Positions 6,635-15,029 of a stretch of 20,833 bases of DNA are shown piece by piece; within the stretch, counting starts at the first letter, position 1, and every line of letters begins with the position of its first letter. Position numbers and translations under genes: made by a program. The notes below the pieces were generated by a model. That model ran no database searches. It was not told the DNA's origin and saw only the letters and a program-made list of their open reading frames with translations. Source of the DNA: CAJQQY01 sp964352225 (lineage in GTDB: Bacteria; Bacteroidota; Bacteroidia; Chitinophagales; Saprospiraceae); the NCBI GenBank assembly GCA_964352225.1, contig CAYGRM010000079.1:1-20833 (forward strand), in the 5' to 3' direction.

Positions 6635-9600
6635 ATGAAAAAAACTCAATTCTTTAAAGACAGGCAACATGCCATGTCTATTTTCAAACTTTCCTTTTTA
6701 ATACTCTTTATATTTAACATCAATTTTCTTCAGGCACAAACTATTTGGATCGGAGGAACGGATAATAACTGGACAACGAATGCTAATTGGAATACTAGTA
6801 TGGAACCTACAGCATCTGATGACGTCATCATTCCAGGAGGTTTTACTGTTGTAATTAGCACGAATGTTTCCGCCCAATCAATTTCCACTTCGGGGAATTT
6901 AAGTATTACTTCTGATGGTATACTTAACATTGATGGATCGACGGTTGTAGGTTTGAAAAATGATGGCACCTTGACAAACGGTGGTATAATCAATGTGGGA
7001 CTCAATAGTCCTGTACTTCTCAATGGTATTGTTAATGAAGCAATCGGAAACATCATTAATAATGGTGATATTTTTACAGAAGAAGTTGGTGTGGGAGGGA
7101 CTCATGTAATCTTATCAAAAGGAGATTTTACCAATAATGGCAACATAGATATTGGAGATGAACACCATCCTGGGGCATTTCCAATCTTGGTCTATGAAGG
7201 AAGTTTATTTACGAATAATAACACTATAAACATCGAGAATATTAACCCTTTTGCCACAGGTAAACTTCGGGTACAACAAGCTGGTTCAGAATTGATAAAC
7301 AATGGAATTATAGATATGAATACTACTGGTTTATTTGTATCTGATGGAGGAACACTCACTAATAATGCCTGTGCTGAAATTCTTGAAACCCGAGCTAGCA
7401 TACAGGTTAATGGCACAATTGATAACTTTGGATTAATGACAATGGTTGCGTTCCATCCTAATGGTGGCGACTGGAATAACTTCGGAACGATTCAAAGTGT
7501 ACAAACACAATTGATCAATTCCGGAAACCCTGTTAGTAACGATGACTTGATTATCTTGCCTCTTATGCTAACCAATAACTGTGGGGTGCTTAGCGGTGTT
7601 TTTGGTATTGGCTCTAACTTGGGATCAACAGTTAGTATCTACACGGATGCAGCTGCAACAATGTCCGCGGGTACTTATGATTCGGGAGCGAATACATACA
7701 CACCGAATTTTGCTTTAAATAATACGACTTACAATCTTTTTGTAAAAGTAGAAGACAATGCAAATACGTGTGATGATTATATTTTGCCTTGGAATTTAAC
7801 TGTGGTTACTGCTCCTTGCTGTAATCTTACCACCTGGACAGGTGGCGCAAGTACAGATTGGGATGATGCCAATAACTGGGATACTTATTTAGTCCCAACG
7901 GCATGTAATGATGTTTCTATACCTATATCGACCAACCAACCAAGCATAGGTGGAACAACTACCGCTGAAGCGGCCTCTGTTACAGTTGCTGAAAATGCAA
8001 CTTTGGACATTATCACAGGAGGTGCTTTAAACTTAGATACAGATGGTATCGACAATTTTGGAAGCATTACCAATAGTGGTTTTATTAATGTAGGGTTGAC
8101 TACCACGGTACCTGTGCCCAATGCAATCTCTAACTATGCTACTGGTTCCTTTACCAATAATGGGACTATCACGACTGGCCAAGTGGCAACTACAGGAGGA
8201 GGAATCAATATACAGACTTTTGGACCTTTCGAAAACAATGGCTCGATTGTCATTGGTCCAGGTTGGGGTATTGTTGGAGATTTCGGGATAGGTGTTTATA
8301 ACAACGGTTTATTAACCAATAACGGAACGATAGAAAACACTTCTGGTTCAAATGGTGCCTTTCTCTTGATGCAAGGATCTCCTGCTGAAATTTTGAATAA
8401 TGGTGTTATCGACTTGAATACAGCAGGGGTACGCCTTAGTTTTAATGGAACTTTGACTAATGCGGCATGTGGTGAAATTTTAGAAGCGGGTTTTAACAAT
8501 AACATAGGCTCTATATATAACAATGGACTCATTTCGGTTATTGGTACTTCAAACAATATTGGACTTTGGAATAATTTAGGAACTATTCATAGTCCGGTAA
8601 CAAATGTAGCTTCACCAAACGCAATCAATAATCAAGACTTAATTATTAAGCCTAACACTTTAACTAATAATTGTGGCGAATTAAGCCCAGCATTTGGTGT
8701 TGGCTCTAACTTGGGATCAACGGTTAGTATCTACACGGACGCAGGCGCAACGATGTCTGCGGGTGCTTATGATTCAGGAACGAATACTTTTACACCGAAT
8801 TTTGCTTTAAGTAATACGACTTACAATCTTTTTGTAAAAGTAGAAGACAATGCAAATACTTGTGATGATTATATTTTGCCTTGGGCTTTAACCGTGGTTA
8901 CTGCTCCTTGCTGTAATCTTACCACCTGGACAGGTGGCGCAAGTACGGATTGGAATGATGCCAATAACTGGGATACTTACCTAGTGCCTACAGCATGTAA
9001 TGATGTTTCTATTCCAGCATCAACCAACCAGCCTATCATCGACGGATCGACTAATGCTTTGGCAATGTCTGTCGAAGTTGCTGCTAATGCAGTATTGGTT
9101 ATCGATGGAGTATTAAATATAGATGGCTCAACTTTTCGTGGTTTAGGTAACGTGGGTACTGTAACCAATAACGGAACTATCAACATGGGGCTAAACAGTC
9201 ATGTCGGCCTAAACGGGATTGTCAATCAGAATGGAGGAAGTTTCATGAACAATGGTAGTATCATTACAGGTGATGTTGCCAACCCTGGAAGAAGTGTGGT
9301 CTTCACCTCCAGTACGGGTACTTTCACAAATAATGGAAATGTTGAAATAGGATATGTTCCAGGCTCCGATCCAGTATTTGGACTCACCGTTCTTGGATCT
9401 GGACGCTTCGTGAATAACGGGACGGTAACCAATGATCAACCTTCACAAGCGATTCGAATAGCTCCTCAAGGTGCTGATTCTCCTGAGCTACAAAACAATG
9501 GTGTTATCACTACCGCTGGTGGAATTTTTATAAACTTGGGACAATTTAACAATACAGCTTGTGCAGAACTTTATGCAGTAGGATTCAATATTGCTGATGC

Positions 9601-10924
9601 ATCAGCTACAGTTAACAATAGCGGTCTGATGCAGTTTTCCAACAACTCTACTAACAATGGTACTTGGAACAATATGGGTACGATTCATAGAGAGTCAGAA
9701 ATTATTCTTTCTTCTGGGACTCCGATCAATAATGACGACCTCATTATTCTAGACATTACTCTAACTGAAGATTGTGGTACCCTAAGTCCAGCTTTTGGAA
9801 TAGGATCTAATTTGGGATCTACTATTTCTATTTATACAAATACAGCAGGAACAATGTCAGCAGGGACTTATGATTCAGGAACGAATACATACACACCGAA
9901 TTTTGCTTTAAGCAATACGACTTATAATCTTTTTGTAAAAGTTGTAGATGCGAATGGTTGTATTCCTTATATCCTTCCTTGGAGTTTGACGGTAAATGCT
10001 TGTACTGACACAGATAACGATAACATTTGTGATAGCTGTGATCCTGATGATGACAATGATGGCGTATTGGATGGAGATGACTCTGCACCTTTAGACAATT
10101 TTATCTGCCAAGATTTAGATGGAGATGGTTGTGATGATTGTTCTTCTGGAACTGCTGATGCAAATAATGATGGAACGGATACAGATGGCGATGGTCTTTG
10201 TGATCTAGGTGATCCTGATGATGACAATGACGGACAAACAGATGTAGATGAAATAGCCTGTGGTTCTGATCCATTAGACGATTCAAGTACTTCTTTAGAT
10301 TCTGATGCGGATAATTCACCAGATTGTGTTGATCCAACATTATCAGTATGTGATGCGATAGATGCACTCGAAGTATATATTTTGACACTTGGTTTACCTA
10401 ATAATACAGAAGGATTTTTATTGAATAAATTAGGGAAAGCAAAAACTAAATATCAGCAAGGAAATAATAATGCTGCAATTGGAAACTTAGGTGCATTTAT
10501 CAATAAAGTAAATGCAAAATCACCTAGTCAAATTTCACCAAGTGAAGCTGCAACTTTAATTGCCATTGCAAATGCTATCATTGATGCTATTAATAATGGT
10601 AATACTAATTGTACTAATTCTGAAGGATTTATTGTGCCTAATTCTGGCACTACAATGTCTCAAAATCTTGGATTTGAATCCTTGGACATTTATCCTAACC
10701 CTGCAACTAATATGGTAAATATTAAAATGCAAGGCACAAAATTAAATACTCAGGTTTTCATTTATGATAACTTAGGAAGAGTAGTTTTTCAGCAGAATTT
10801 AGATCAGGATCAAACAACACTTGAAGTTGATTTATCTGGAAATAGATTCCATGTAGGAGTTTACATTGTATCTGTTATCTCGGGAGAATATACAAATGCT
10901 AAGCGATTAGTGATCTCGAAATAA
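6635..10924 (+). CDS. Giant three-module beta-solenoid surface protein with TSP3 repeats and T9SS tail
   Basis: 1429 residues. ATG 6635 gives a long signal peptide (core FKLSFLILFIFNINF, cleavage LQAQ-TI); a second ATG at 6674 is possible. Residues about 36-395, 396-760 and 761-1122 are three tandem modules. Modules 2 and 3 open with NLTTWTGGASTDW.DANNWDT; module 1 opens with a divergent WIGGTDNNW version. Each continues with many short NNGTI/NNGxI turns, suggesting a beta-solenoid, and ends with a conserved segment (NLGSTVSIYT, YDSG, TYNLFVKV, ILPW). Residues about 1123-1237 are thrombospondin-type-3-like calcium loops (DTDNDNICD, DPDDDNDG, DTDGDG). A short helical segment follows (about 1240-1330), then a type A sorting tail (about 1346-1429: IYPNPATN, NLGRVV, GVYIVSV). 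Predicted to be exported and anchored at the cell surface as an adhesin or matrix protein; the ligand is unknown. It lies directly downstream of site B and its -7 element. Confidence 0.88.
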   Translation: MKKTQFFKDRQHAMSIFKLSFLILFIFNINFLQAQTIWIGGTDNNWTTNANWNTSMEPTASDDVIIPGGFTVVISTNVSAQSISTSGNLSITSDGILNIDGSTVVGLKNDGTLTNGGIINVGLNSPVLLNGIVNEAIGNIINNGDIFTEEVGVGGTHVILSKGDFTNNGNIDIGDEHHPGAFPILVYEGSLFTNNNTINIENINPFATGKLRVQQAGSELINNGIIDMNTTGLFVSDGGTLTNNACAEILETRASIQVNGTIDNFGLMTMVAFHPNGGDWNNFGTIQSVQTQLINSGNPVSNDDLIILPLMLTNNCGVLSGVFGIGSNLGSTVSIYTDAAATMSAGTYDSGANTYTPNFALNNTTYNLFVKVEDNANTCDDYILPWNLTVVTAPCCNLTTWTGGASTDWDDANNWDTYLVPTACNDVSIPISTNQPSIGGTTTAEAASVTVAENATLDIITGGALNLDTDGIDNFGSITNSGFINVGLTTTVPVPNAISNYATGSFTNNGTITTGQVATTGGGINIQTFGPFENNGSIVIGPGWGIVGDFGIGVYNNGLLTNNGTIENTSGSNGAFLLMQGSPAEILNNGVIDLNTAGVRLSFNGTLTNAACGEILEAGFNNNIGSIYNNGLISVIGTSNNIGLWNNLGTIHSPVTNVASPNAINNQDLIIKPNTLTNNCGELSPAFGVGSNLGSTVSIYTDAGATMSAGAYDSGTNTFTPNFALSNTTYNLFVKVEDNANTCDDYILPWALTVVTAPCCNLTTWTGGASTDWNDANNWDTYLVPTACNDVSIPASTNQPIIDGSTNALAMSVEVAANAVLVIDGVLNIDGSTFRGLGNVGTVTNNGTINMGLNSHVGLNGIVNQNGGSFMNNGSIITGDVANPGRSVVFTSSTGTFTNNGNVEIGYVPGSDPVFGLTVLGSGRFVNNGTVTNDQPSQAIRIAPQGADSPELQNNGVITTAGGIFINLGQFNNTACAELYAVGFNIADASATVNNSGLMQFSNNSTNNGTWNNMGTIHRESEIILSSGTPINNDDLIILDITLTEDCGTLSPAFGIGSNLGSTISIYTNTAGTMSAGTYDSGTNTYTPNFALSNTTYNLFVKVVDANGCIPYILPWSLTVNACTDTDNDNICDSCDPDDDNDGVLDGDDSAPLDNFICQDLDGDGCDDCSSGTADANNDGTDTDGDGLCDLGDPDDDNDGQTDVDEIACGSDPLDDSSTSLDSDADNSPDCVDPTLSVCDAIDALEVYILTLGLPNNTEGFLLNKLGKAKTKYQQGNNNAAIGNLGAFINKVNAKSPSQISPSEAATLIAIANAIIDAINNGNTNCTNSEGFIVPNSGTTMSQNLGFESLDIYPNPATNMVNIKMQGTKLNTQVFIYDNLGRVVFQQNLDQDQTTLEVDLSGNRFHVGVYIVSVISGEYTNAKRLVISK
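7601..7940 (+). repeat. Intragenic direct repeat, copy 1
   Basis: About 340 bp spanning the end of module 1 and the start of module 2. It is nearly identical at DNA level to 8693-9032 (offset exactly 1092 bp, 364 codons). Many changes are synonymous. The repeat covers the NLGSTVSIYT...ILPW segment, the APCC linker and the NLTTWTGG module opening. Confidence 0.85.
8693..9032 (+). repeat. Intragenic direct repeat, copy 2
   Basis: Second copy of the block at 7601-7940, spanning the junction of modules 2 and 3. The first 200 bp or so are repeated a third time at 9794-9999. Confidence 0.85.
9794..9999 (+). repeat. Intragenic direct repeat, copy 3 (partial)
   Basis: Covers only the module-closing segment (TTTGG...CCTTGG), 1101 bp (367 codons) after copy 2. 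It diverges at its 3' end, where the protein passes into the calcium-binding repeats. It is less similar to copies 1 and 2 than they are to each other. Confidence 0.75.
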
Positions 10925-10965
10925 CTTTTTTAATTAATAATTGAAGACTTCAAAAAACCTAAATG

Positions 10966-10999
10966 GATCACCTCATTTTTTAATGGGGTGATCTTTTTT
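10966..10999 (+). terminator. Terminator after the giant surface-protein gene
   Basis: GATCACCTCATT (10966-10977) pairs with AATGGGGTGATC (10982-10993) with one G-U pair and a 4-nt T loop, followed by six T. Confidence 0.85.
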
Positions 11000-11003
11000 G
11001 AAT

Positions 11004-11090
11004 ATTAGTATGCCATATGAAGAGAAAGACTTAAAAAGAAGCATAGAGACGGCTCTTTTTCGAATGGCAGCGGAAGGACTAATGCGTTGA
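11004..11090 (+). pseudogene. Remnant of a second stand-alone receiver gene (3' end only)
   Basis: Read in frame to the TGA at 11088-11090, this encodes YEEKDLKRSIETALFRMAAE and GLMR. The receiver at 6050 ends FEKKDLQRGIETALFRMAAE and GLMG. The N-terminal hundred or so codons are missing, and the Lys of SKPF has become Met. Differences in the AAEGL codons are silent (gct/gca, gct/gcg, tta/cta), so the two copies seem to have diverged as working genes before this one was truncated. Similarity continues past the stop into the following promoter (site C), as it does after the receiver at 6451. The fragment begins just after the terminator of the giant gene. Confidence 0.8.
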
Positions 11091-11136
11091 ACTATAAAAA
11101 ACAGATTTCAAAAAAGCCATTGGGCGCTCTTGCTCT

Positions 11137-11166
11137 ACCGTTCGGAAGGCAATCACAGCCACTCGG
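11137..11166 (+). promoter_or_regulatory. LytTR-type paired direct repeat, site C
   Basis: ACCGTTCGG (11137-11145), a full match to the LytTR half-site pattern, is followed 21 bp later by GCCACTCGG (11158-11166), a degenerate half-site. The region is homologous to site B and follows the receiver remnant in the same order. Likely target: the secreted protein at 11377. Confidence 0.55.
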
Positions 11167-11198
11167 ACACTTTCTTTAAATCAGAGGGAATGTAGTCC

Positions 11199-11206
11199 TA
11201 AATTTG
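11199..11206 (+). promoter_or_regulatory. Putative -7 element of the secreted unknown protein gene
   Basis: TAAATTTG, identical to the element at 6558 and also exactly 62 bp after the first half-site. It would give a leader of about 165 nt before ATG 11377. Confidence 0.5.
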
Positions 11207-11302
11207 GACTATTATTTAAGCAGGTACTCAAATTAAAAATGGCTCCACCGACAAATGACAAGGATCCATTGAGTATTCAAATTATTCATAACATTGTAAA
11301 CG

Positions 11303-11347
11303 TAAGCACTTGATCATAACTTATTAATTATTTTGAACAAGTGCTTA
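11303..11347 (+). promoter_or_regulatory. Perfect 10-bp inverted repeat in the leader of the secreted protein gene
   Basis: TAAGCACTTG (11303-11312) and CAAGTGCTTA (11338-11347) form a perfect inverted repeat around a 25-nt AT-rich spacer, ending 29 bp before the ATG at 11377. It could be an mRNA stem-loop or a dimeric operator. No T tract follows, so it is not a terminator. Confidence 0.5.
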
Positions 11348-11376
11348 TTATTAAATTACTCACTAAAAATCAAAAG

Positions 11377-12120
11377 ATGAAACTTCTAACAACTTTCTTA
11401 TTTACCATTTTAGCTACTCTTGTTATTGGCCAAGATTACACCATGTTCGAGACACACACTCTGACGCCCAAAGATGGACACGAGCAAGCGCTCAATGAAG
11501 AAATTGCAGAACACAACAGATTATATCATGCTGATGGGCCATATGAGAATTATATGTTCTCGATATTGAATGGTCCAAGAGGTGGTGATATCTTATTTGC
11601 TATGGGTTCCTGCACTTTTTCTCAATTGGATGATCGCCCATCATCTGAGGCACATAACAAAGATTGGAATGGTATACTCGCACATACGCAAGGTGGTGGG
11701 AAAAACCTCGAATATTGGGTATATGATGAAGAGTTGTCTTCTTCACCAATGACTTCCGCTGATAGCACAAAAGTACTTTGCAGAGTTCGCTTTTTTGAAG
11801 TTTCAGACAACTCTGATTTTAGAGACATGCAGATCAAGTTTAAGAAAACATTGGAGACAATGGGAAGTAAGACCCCTCGTGACTTTTATCGGAATCGATT
11901 CCAAAATAAAGAAGGACGAGATTGGGCTCTTATCACCTGGTATGATAGCTGGGCGGATTTGGACGCTGGTAGCTGGGACGCTTGGAAAAAGGCCTATATA
12001 AAATTATACGGAGAGGATGAATGGAATAAAATGGACGAAAATTACGACGAAATTGTCATAAGTCGGGAAGACGAAATGAGAGTACGACGCAGAGATTTAC
12101 AAGCAGGTTCAAAAGAATAA
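11377..12120 (+). CDS. Secreted protein of unknown function
   Basis: 247 residues. ATG 11377 is chosen because it starts a compact signal peptide (MKLLTTFLFTILATLVIGQ); an in-frame GTG at 11341 falls inside an inverted repeat and adds residues unlike a signal sequence. The mature protein is rich in Trp, Asp and Glu. Its halves begin similarly (TMFETHTLTPKDGHEQALNE, and VLCRVRFFEVSDNSDFRDMQ), which could suggest two dimeric alpha-beta-barrel-like repeats, but I do not recognise a family. There is no lipobox, no T9SS tail and no membrane segment after the signal, so the periplasm is the likely location. It sits behind site C and has its own terminator at 12273, so the LytTR regulator may control it. 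Confidence 0.75.
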   Translation: MKLLTTFLFTILATLVIGQDYTMFETHTLTPKDGHEQALNEEIAEHNRLYHADGPYENYMFSILNGPRGGDILFAMGSCTFSQLDDRPSSEAHNKDWNGILAHTQGGGKNLEYWVYDEELSSSPMTSADSTKVLCRVRFFEVSDNSDFRDMQIKFKKTLETMGSKTPRDFYRNRFQNKEGRDWALITWYDSWADLDAGSWDAWKKAYIKLYGEDEWNKMDENYDEIVISREDEMRVRRRDLQAGSKE

Positions 12121-12272
12121 AATCAGTAATTTATACTTCATCCCCAACTGTTATTTATACTTGGATGAAACGGTATTTTTAAAAAACCTTAATTAATGAA
12201 GAGGTTTCAATGAAGGATATTGCCAACTTTTATCAGAAATAATTTATTTTTTAGTTACAAAATTCAGAAAAC

Positions 12273-12313
12273 AAAAAATGTCTACAGGTAAAATATACCT
12301 GTGGACATTTTTT
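12273..12313 (+). terminator. Terminator between the secreted protein and kinase genes
   Basis: An 18-bp stem (arms 12273-12290 and 12296-12313, core TGTCTACAGGTA/TACCTGTGGACA with one G-U pair), a 5-nt loop and T/A tracts on both sides. It lies about 150 bp after the stop codon. The rest of 12121-12417 is AT-rich and unremarkable. Confidence 0.8.
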
Positions 12314-12417
12314 ATGAATTGGTAATTGAATTAGTTGTGATCAGAATAAATGATTAATTTTGAAAGAATCACATTCAAATAGCATTTACATTAAAACTTA
12401 GACCGAATTCAATTACC

Positions 12418-14409
12418 ATGGAAAAGGTATCTTATACGCTGAAAACACTTATCAGCACCAAAAATAATATTCGAGTTCTTTGCTATATGCTAAGTCTAAT
12501 CTTTTGCTTAGCTGGCAATACCCTTTTTGCCCAAACACAAATACAAGATAACCCAATCGCCAAATCACTCAGGGATTTACCTCTTGACTCTTCCTTTGCC
12601 TGGATGAACAAATATTTAGGTACATACAACGATACTTATCGCGCCTTTGGTCACAAGGTGGGCCTACAAACCCTTAACAGGGCATATCTTACAGAGAATG
12701 ATTCGCTTATTGCCGAGGCTCATGCCCAACTTAGAGACTGGCATGACAATAAGGCCTTTTCGTTTGACTCCTTATTATATCATAGCCAAAAAGCGGTTGA
12801 GTATTGTAATAAAACTGGGAATCAGCGAAAAATAGCTCAGTATAATACCTTCTTGGCTCAGGATTATAGAAACATTGATGAAGACAAAAAAGGGCAAGAT
12901 GCTTTGTTCCGAGCTTTAGAAATATATGAAGCATTGGAAGACGAACCGGGAATGGCAAGAGTCTATCAAGTTTTTTCCCTTCTCTCTATTGGTATGGGGG
13001 AACCGGAACAATCCATTAAGTATGCAGATAAAGCCATGGTTTTATTTGAAAAGAGAGACGATTATATTGCCATGGCAATGACCTATTTAAGATATATTAA
13101 AAGTTATATCATGCTTGAACAATACGATAAAGCTTATCAAGCAGCAACAGATTGCATTGAATTGACAGAAACTAAAGTGTCAGCAGATGCTGTAGAACAA
13201 GGTTATACGGGAAGAGATATTGGAGGAAGAGCTTATTCTTTTCGTGGGAATATATTTATTATTTGGCAAGATTATGAAAAGGCATTGGCAGATTATACCA
13301 AAACATGGACAATGAGTGTAGAGGACTATGGTGAGGAGATATCAGCAGGTTGGCGAGCTGAGATGGGAATTGCCTGTCGTCATTTAGGGAGGTATAAGGA
13401 AGCTTTAGAACATCATCTAATCGCTAATAAAAGTTATGAAAAACTTGGCGGATACAACATAGTAAAGAATTATCTGGAGACTGCCAAATGCTATGAAGAA
13501 ATTGGTAATTATAATGAAGCATTGGAGTACCAGAAAAAATATATAATTGAAAAAGAAAAAGAGCAAAAAGAAAAAATAGCTAGCCTAGAAACCGAAGCAC
13601 TCGTCAAATATGAGACGGGAAAAAAAGATCAGTTGCTTACTGCTCAGGAAGAACAATTAGCGCAAAAAAATAAAATTCAAAATCTTACGCTAGGCATTGT
13701 AGCCTTGCTCGCAGGATTACTCTTTGTTTTGTTTTATAATTTTAGAAAAAATAAAAAAATTAATACCCAACTCAATATTAAAAATAAGGAGAACGAACTT
13801 CTACTGAAAGAAATCCATCATCGAGTAAAAAATAACCTCCAAACCATTTCCAGTTTACTCAGTTTGCAATCAGCCAGTATCACCGATAAGACTGCTTTTG
13901 ACGCAATTCAAGAAAGTAGAAACCGAGTCACCTCGATGGCTTTGCTCCATCAAAAATTATATCAAGGAAAAAATCTTGCTGCCATTGAGATGCGCGATTA
14001 TTTTGAAACGATTGGAAATACGATCATCGATAGTTTTGGAGAAAAAGCAGAAAATGTTTCCCTAAAGATAGACATGTCAGAGATTGAGTTAGATGTCGAT
14101 ACGGCTATTCCTGTTGGTCTTATTACTAATGAATTGGTCACCAATTCCATAAAACATGCTTTTCCAAATCAACAAAAAGGTCAAATATTAATTGCCATGA
14201 AGCAAGGAGAAAATGGTTTACTAACCCTACAAATTACAGATAATGGCCAAGCCACTTCAGACGAATCACTAGTCAAAAAAGAAAAAGGTTTTGGTACGAT
14301 GCTCATTCAATTACTGACTACTCAATTGGGAGGCAAACTAGAAAAATCGACAAAGGTGGGAACCTCAATTATGATACAGTTTCCGCGACAAGAGAAATCA
14401 GCGGCTTAA
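12418..14409 (+). CDS. TPR-containing sensor histidine kinase (HisKA_2 class)
   Basis: 663 residues. The N-terminus has a signal peptide or anchor (hydrophobic LCYMLSLIFCLAG, then LFAQ), followed by a periplasmic tetratricopeptide-repeat sensor region (about 40-385, e.g. ALFRALEIYEALEDEPGMAR and YKEALEHHLIANKSYEKLGG). A short charged coiled coil (about 375-420) leads into one transmembrane helix (about 423-441, LTLGIVALLAGLLFVLF). The cytoplasmic kinase has a HisKA_2 dimerisation box EIHHRVKNNLQ with phospho-acceptor H468, then a HATPase_c domain with N box (NELVTNSIKHAF), G1 (DNGQ) and G2 (KGFGTML). No receiver is fused, so it needs a separate response regulator; the LytTR protein at 4881-5633 is the only complete one in the window. 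TPR sensors are thought to bind proteins, so the stimulus may be a protein or envelope state. No LytTR box was seen upstream. Confidence 0.92.
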   Translation: MEKVSYTLKTLISTKNNIRVLCYMLSLIFCLAGNTLFAQTQIQDNPIAKSLRDLPLDSSFAWMNKYLGTYNDTYRAFGHKVGLQTLNRAYLTENDSLIAEAHAQLRDWHDNKAFSFDSLLYHSQKAVEYCNKTGNQRKIAQYNTFLAQDYRNIDEDKKGQDALFRALEIYEALEDEPGMARVYQVFSLLSIGMGEPEQSIKYADKAMVLFEKRDDYIAMAMTYLRYIKSYIMLEQYDKAYQAATDCIELTETKVSADAVEQGYTGRDIGGRAYSFRGNIFIIWQDYEKALADYTKTWTMSVEDYGEEISAGWRAEMGIACRHLGRYKEALEHHLIANKSYEKLGGYNIVKNYLETAKCYEEIGNYNEALEYQKKYIIEKEKEQKEKIASLETEALVKYETGKKDQLLTAQEEQLAQKNKIQNLTLGIVALLAGLLFVLFYNFRKNKKINTQLNIKNKENELLLKEIHHRVKNNLQTISSLLSLQSASITDKTAFDAIQESRNRVTSMALLHQKLYQGKNLAAIEMRDYFETIGNTIIDSFGEKAENVSLKIDMSEIELDVDTAIPVGLITNELVTNSIKHAFPNQQKGQILIAMKQGENGLLTLQITDNGQATSDESLVKKEKGFGTMLIQLLTTQLGGKLEKSTKVGTSIMIQFPRQEKSAA

Positions 14410-14454
14410 TCAAAGAGAAAAAATTAAATATTTAATAATTTCTAATATTCAGCT

Positions 14455-14492
14455 GGCATTTTATTTTTATAATAAAATGCCTGATTTTTTTT
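14455..14492 (+). terminator. Terminator after the kinase gene
   Basis: GGCATTTTAT (14455-14464) pairs with ATAAAATGCC (14472-14481), with a 7-nt loop and then an eight-T run at 14485-14492. The stem is AT-rich but the T tract is strong. Confidence 0.7.
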
Positions 14493-14589
14493 GAAAAAAT
14501 AAATCTACCATTTACTTTTTGCTTCTATCATTCATACTCTAATAAAAGAACTTCAATAATTAAATTTATTAATTTCAAAAAGTTACAAA

Positions 14590-15006
14590 ATGAATCAAGA
14601 TCTTCTCTTAAAAATGAAAGACTATTCTGATCTCCGAATCATGAATACCATTCAACAAGCCAATAATTTTGATCCAGAAATAGTTGAAGTTGCCAAGCAT
14701 CTTGCCGCCGAAAAAGGACTTACCACTCCCGAGAGAATGCACATGTATGATCAACGAGCAGAATATTTAAAAATCGCAAAAGATCAAATTAGTGATGGAC
14801 TTGAACCAGCTCAAATTAAAGCAAATTTGATAGCTCATGGTGCGGATGAAACATTTGCGGTAGAAGTTTTAAGTGAAGCTGCTAGAACCATGACCATTGG
14901 AGGAAAGAGAGAAGAAGAAAAAGAAAAAAGTGGTCCTTCGATTTGGACGATACTTTTTGTTATTTTTATTGTTGTGCGAATTATCTTACGAATGGCTCAG
15001 AGTTAA
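14590..15006 (+). CDS. Small C-terminally anchored membrane protein, unknown function
   Basis: 138 residues. There is no signal peptide. Residues 1-105 are soluble and mostly helical (SDLRIMNTIQQAN, EIVEVAKHLAAEKG, ISDGLEPAQIKANLIAHGAD), and the last resembles a short regulatory helical module. A charged Lys/Glu stretch (REEEKEKS) is followed by one C-terminal transmembrane helix (about 116-134, IWTILFVIFIVVRIIL), so the protein is probably tail-anchored with its bulk in the cytoplasm. The next gene starts 24 bp after the stop, suggesting an operon. I do not recognise the family. Confidence 0.75.
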   Translation: MNQDLLLKMKDYSDLRIMNTIQQANNFDPEIVEVAKHLAAEKGLTTPERMHMYDQRAEYLKIAKDQISDGLEPAQIKANLIAHGADETFAVEVLSEAARTMTIGGKREEEKEKSGPSIWTILFVIFIVVRIILRMAQS

Positions 15007-15029
15007 TTTTTTGAATAAAAAAATAAATT

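Noticed and set aside
7601..9999. Regularly spaced repeats considered as a CRISPR or transposon array
   Set aside because: The repeats are long, in frame and encode protein modules, with a period near 1.1 kb. There are no short spacers and no cas or transposase genes.
6730..10388. Numerous minus-strand open frames opposite the giant surface gene
   Set aside because: They follow the codon bias and repeats of the plus-strand gene, lack start signals and encode low-complexity proteins. They are antisense shadows.
11341..11376. An upstream GTG start for the secreted protein
   Set aside because: It falls in the right arm of the inverted repeat at 11338-11347 and would put 12 extra residues before a standard signal peptide.
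12165..12175. A single minus-strand ACCGTTTCA resembling a LytTR half-site upstream of the kinase
   Set aside because: It mismatches the consensus at two positions and has no partner 21 bp away.
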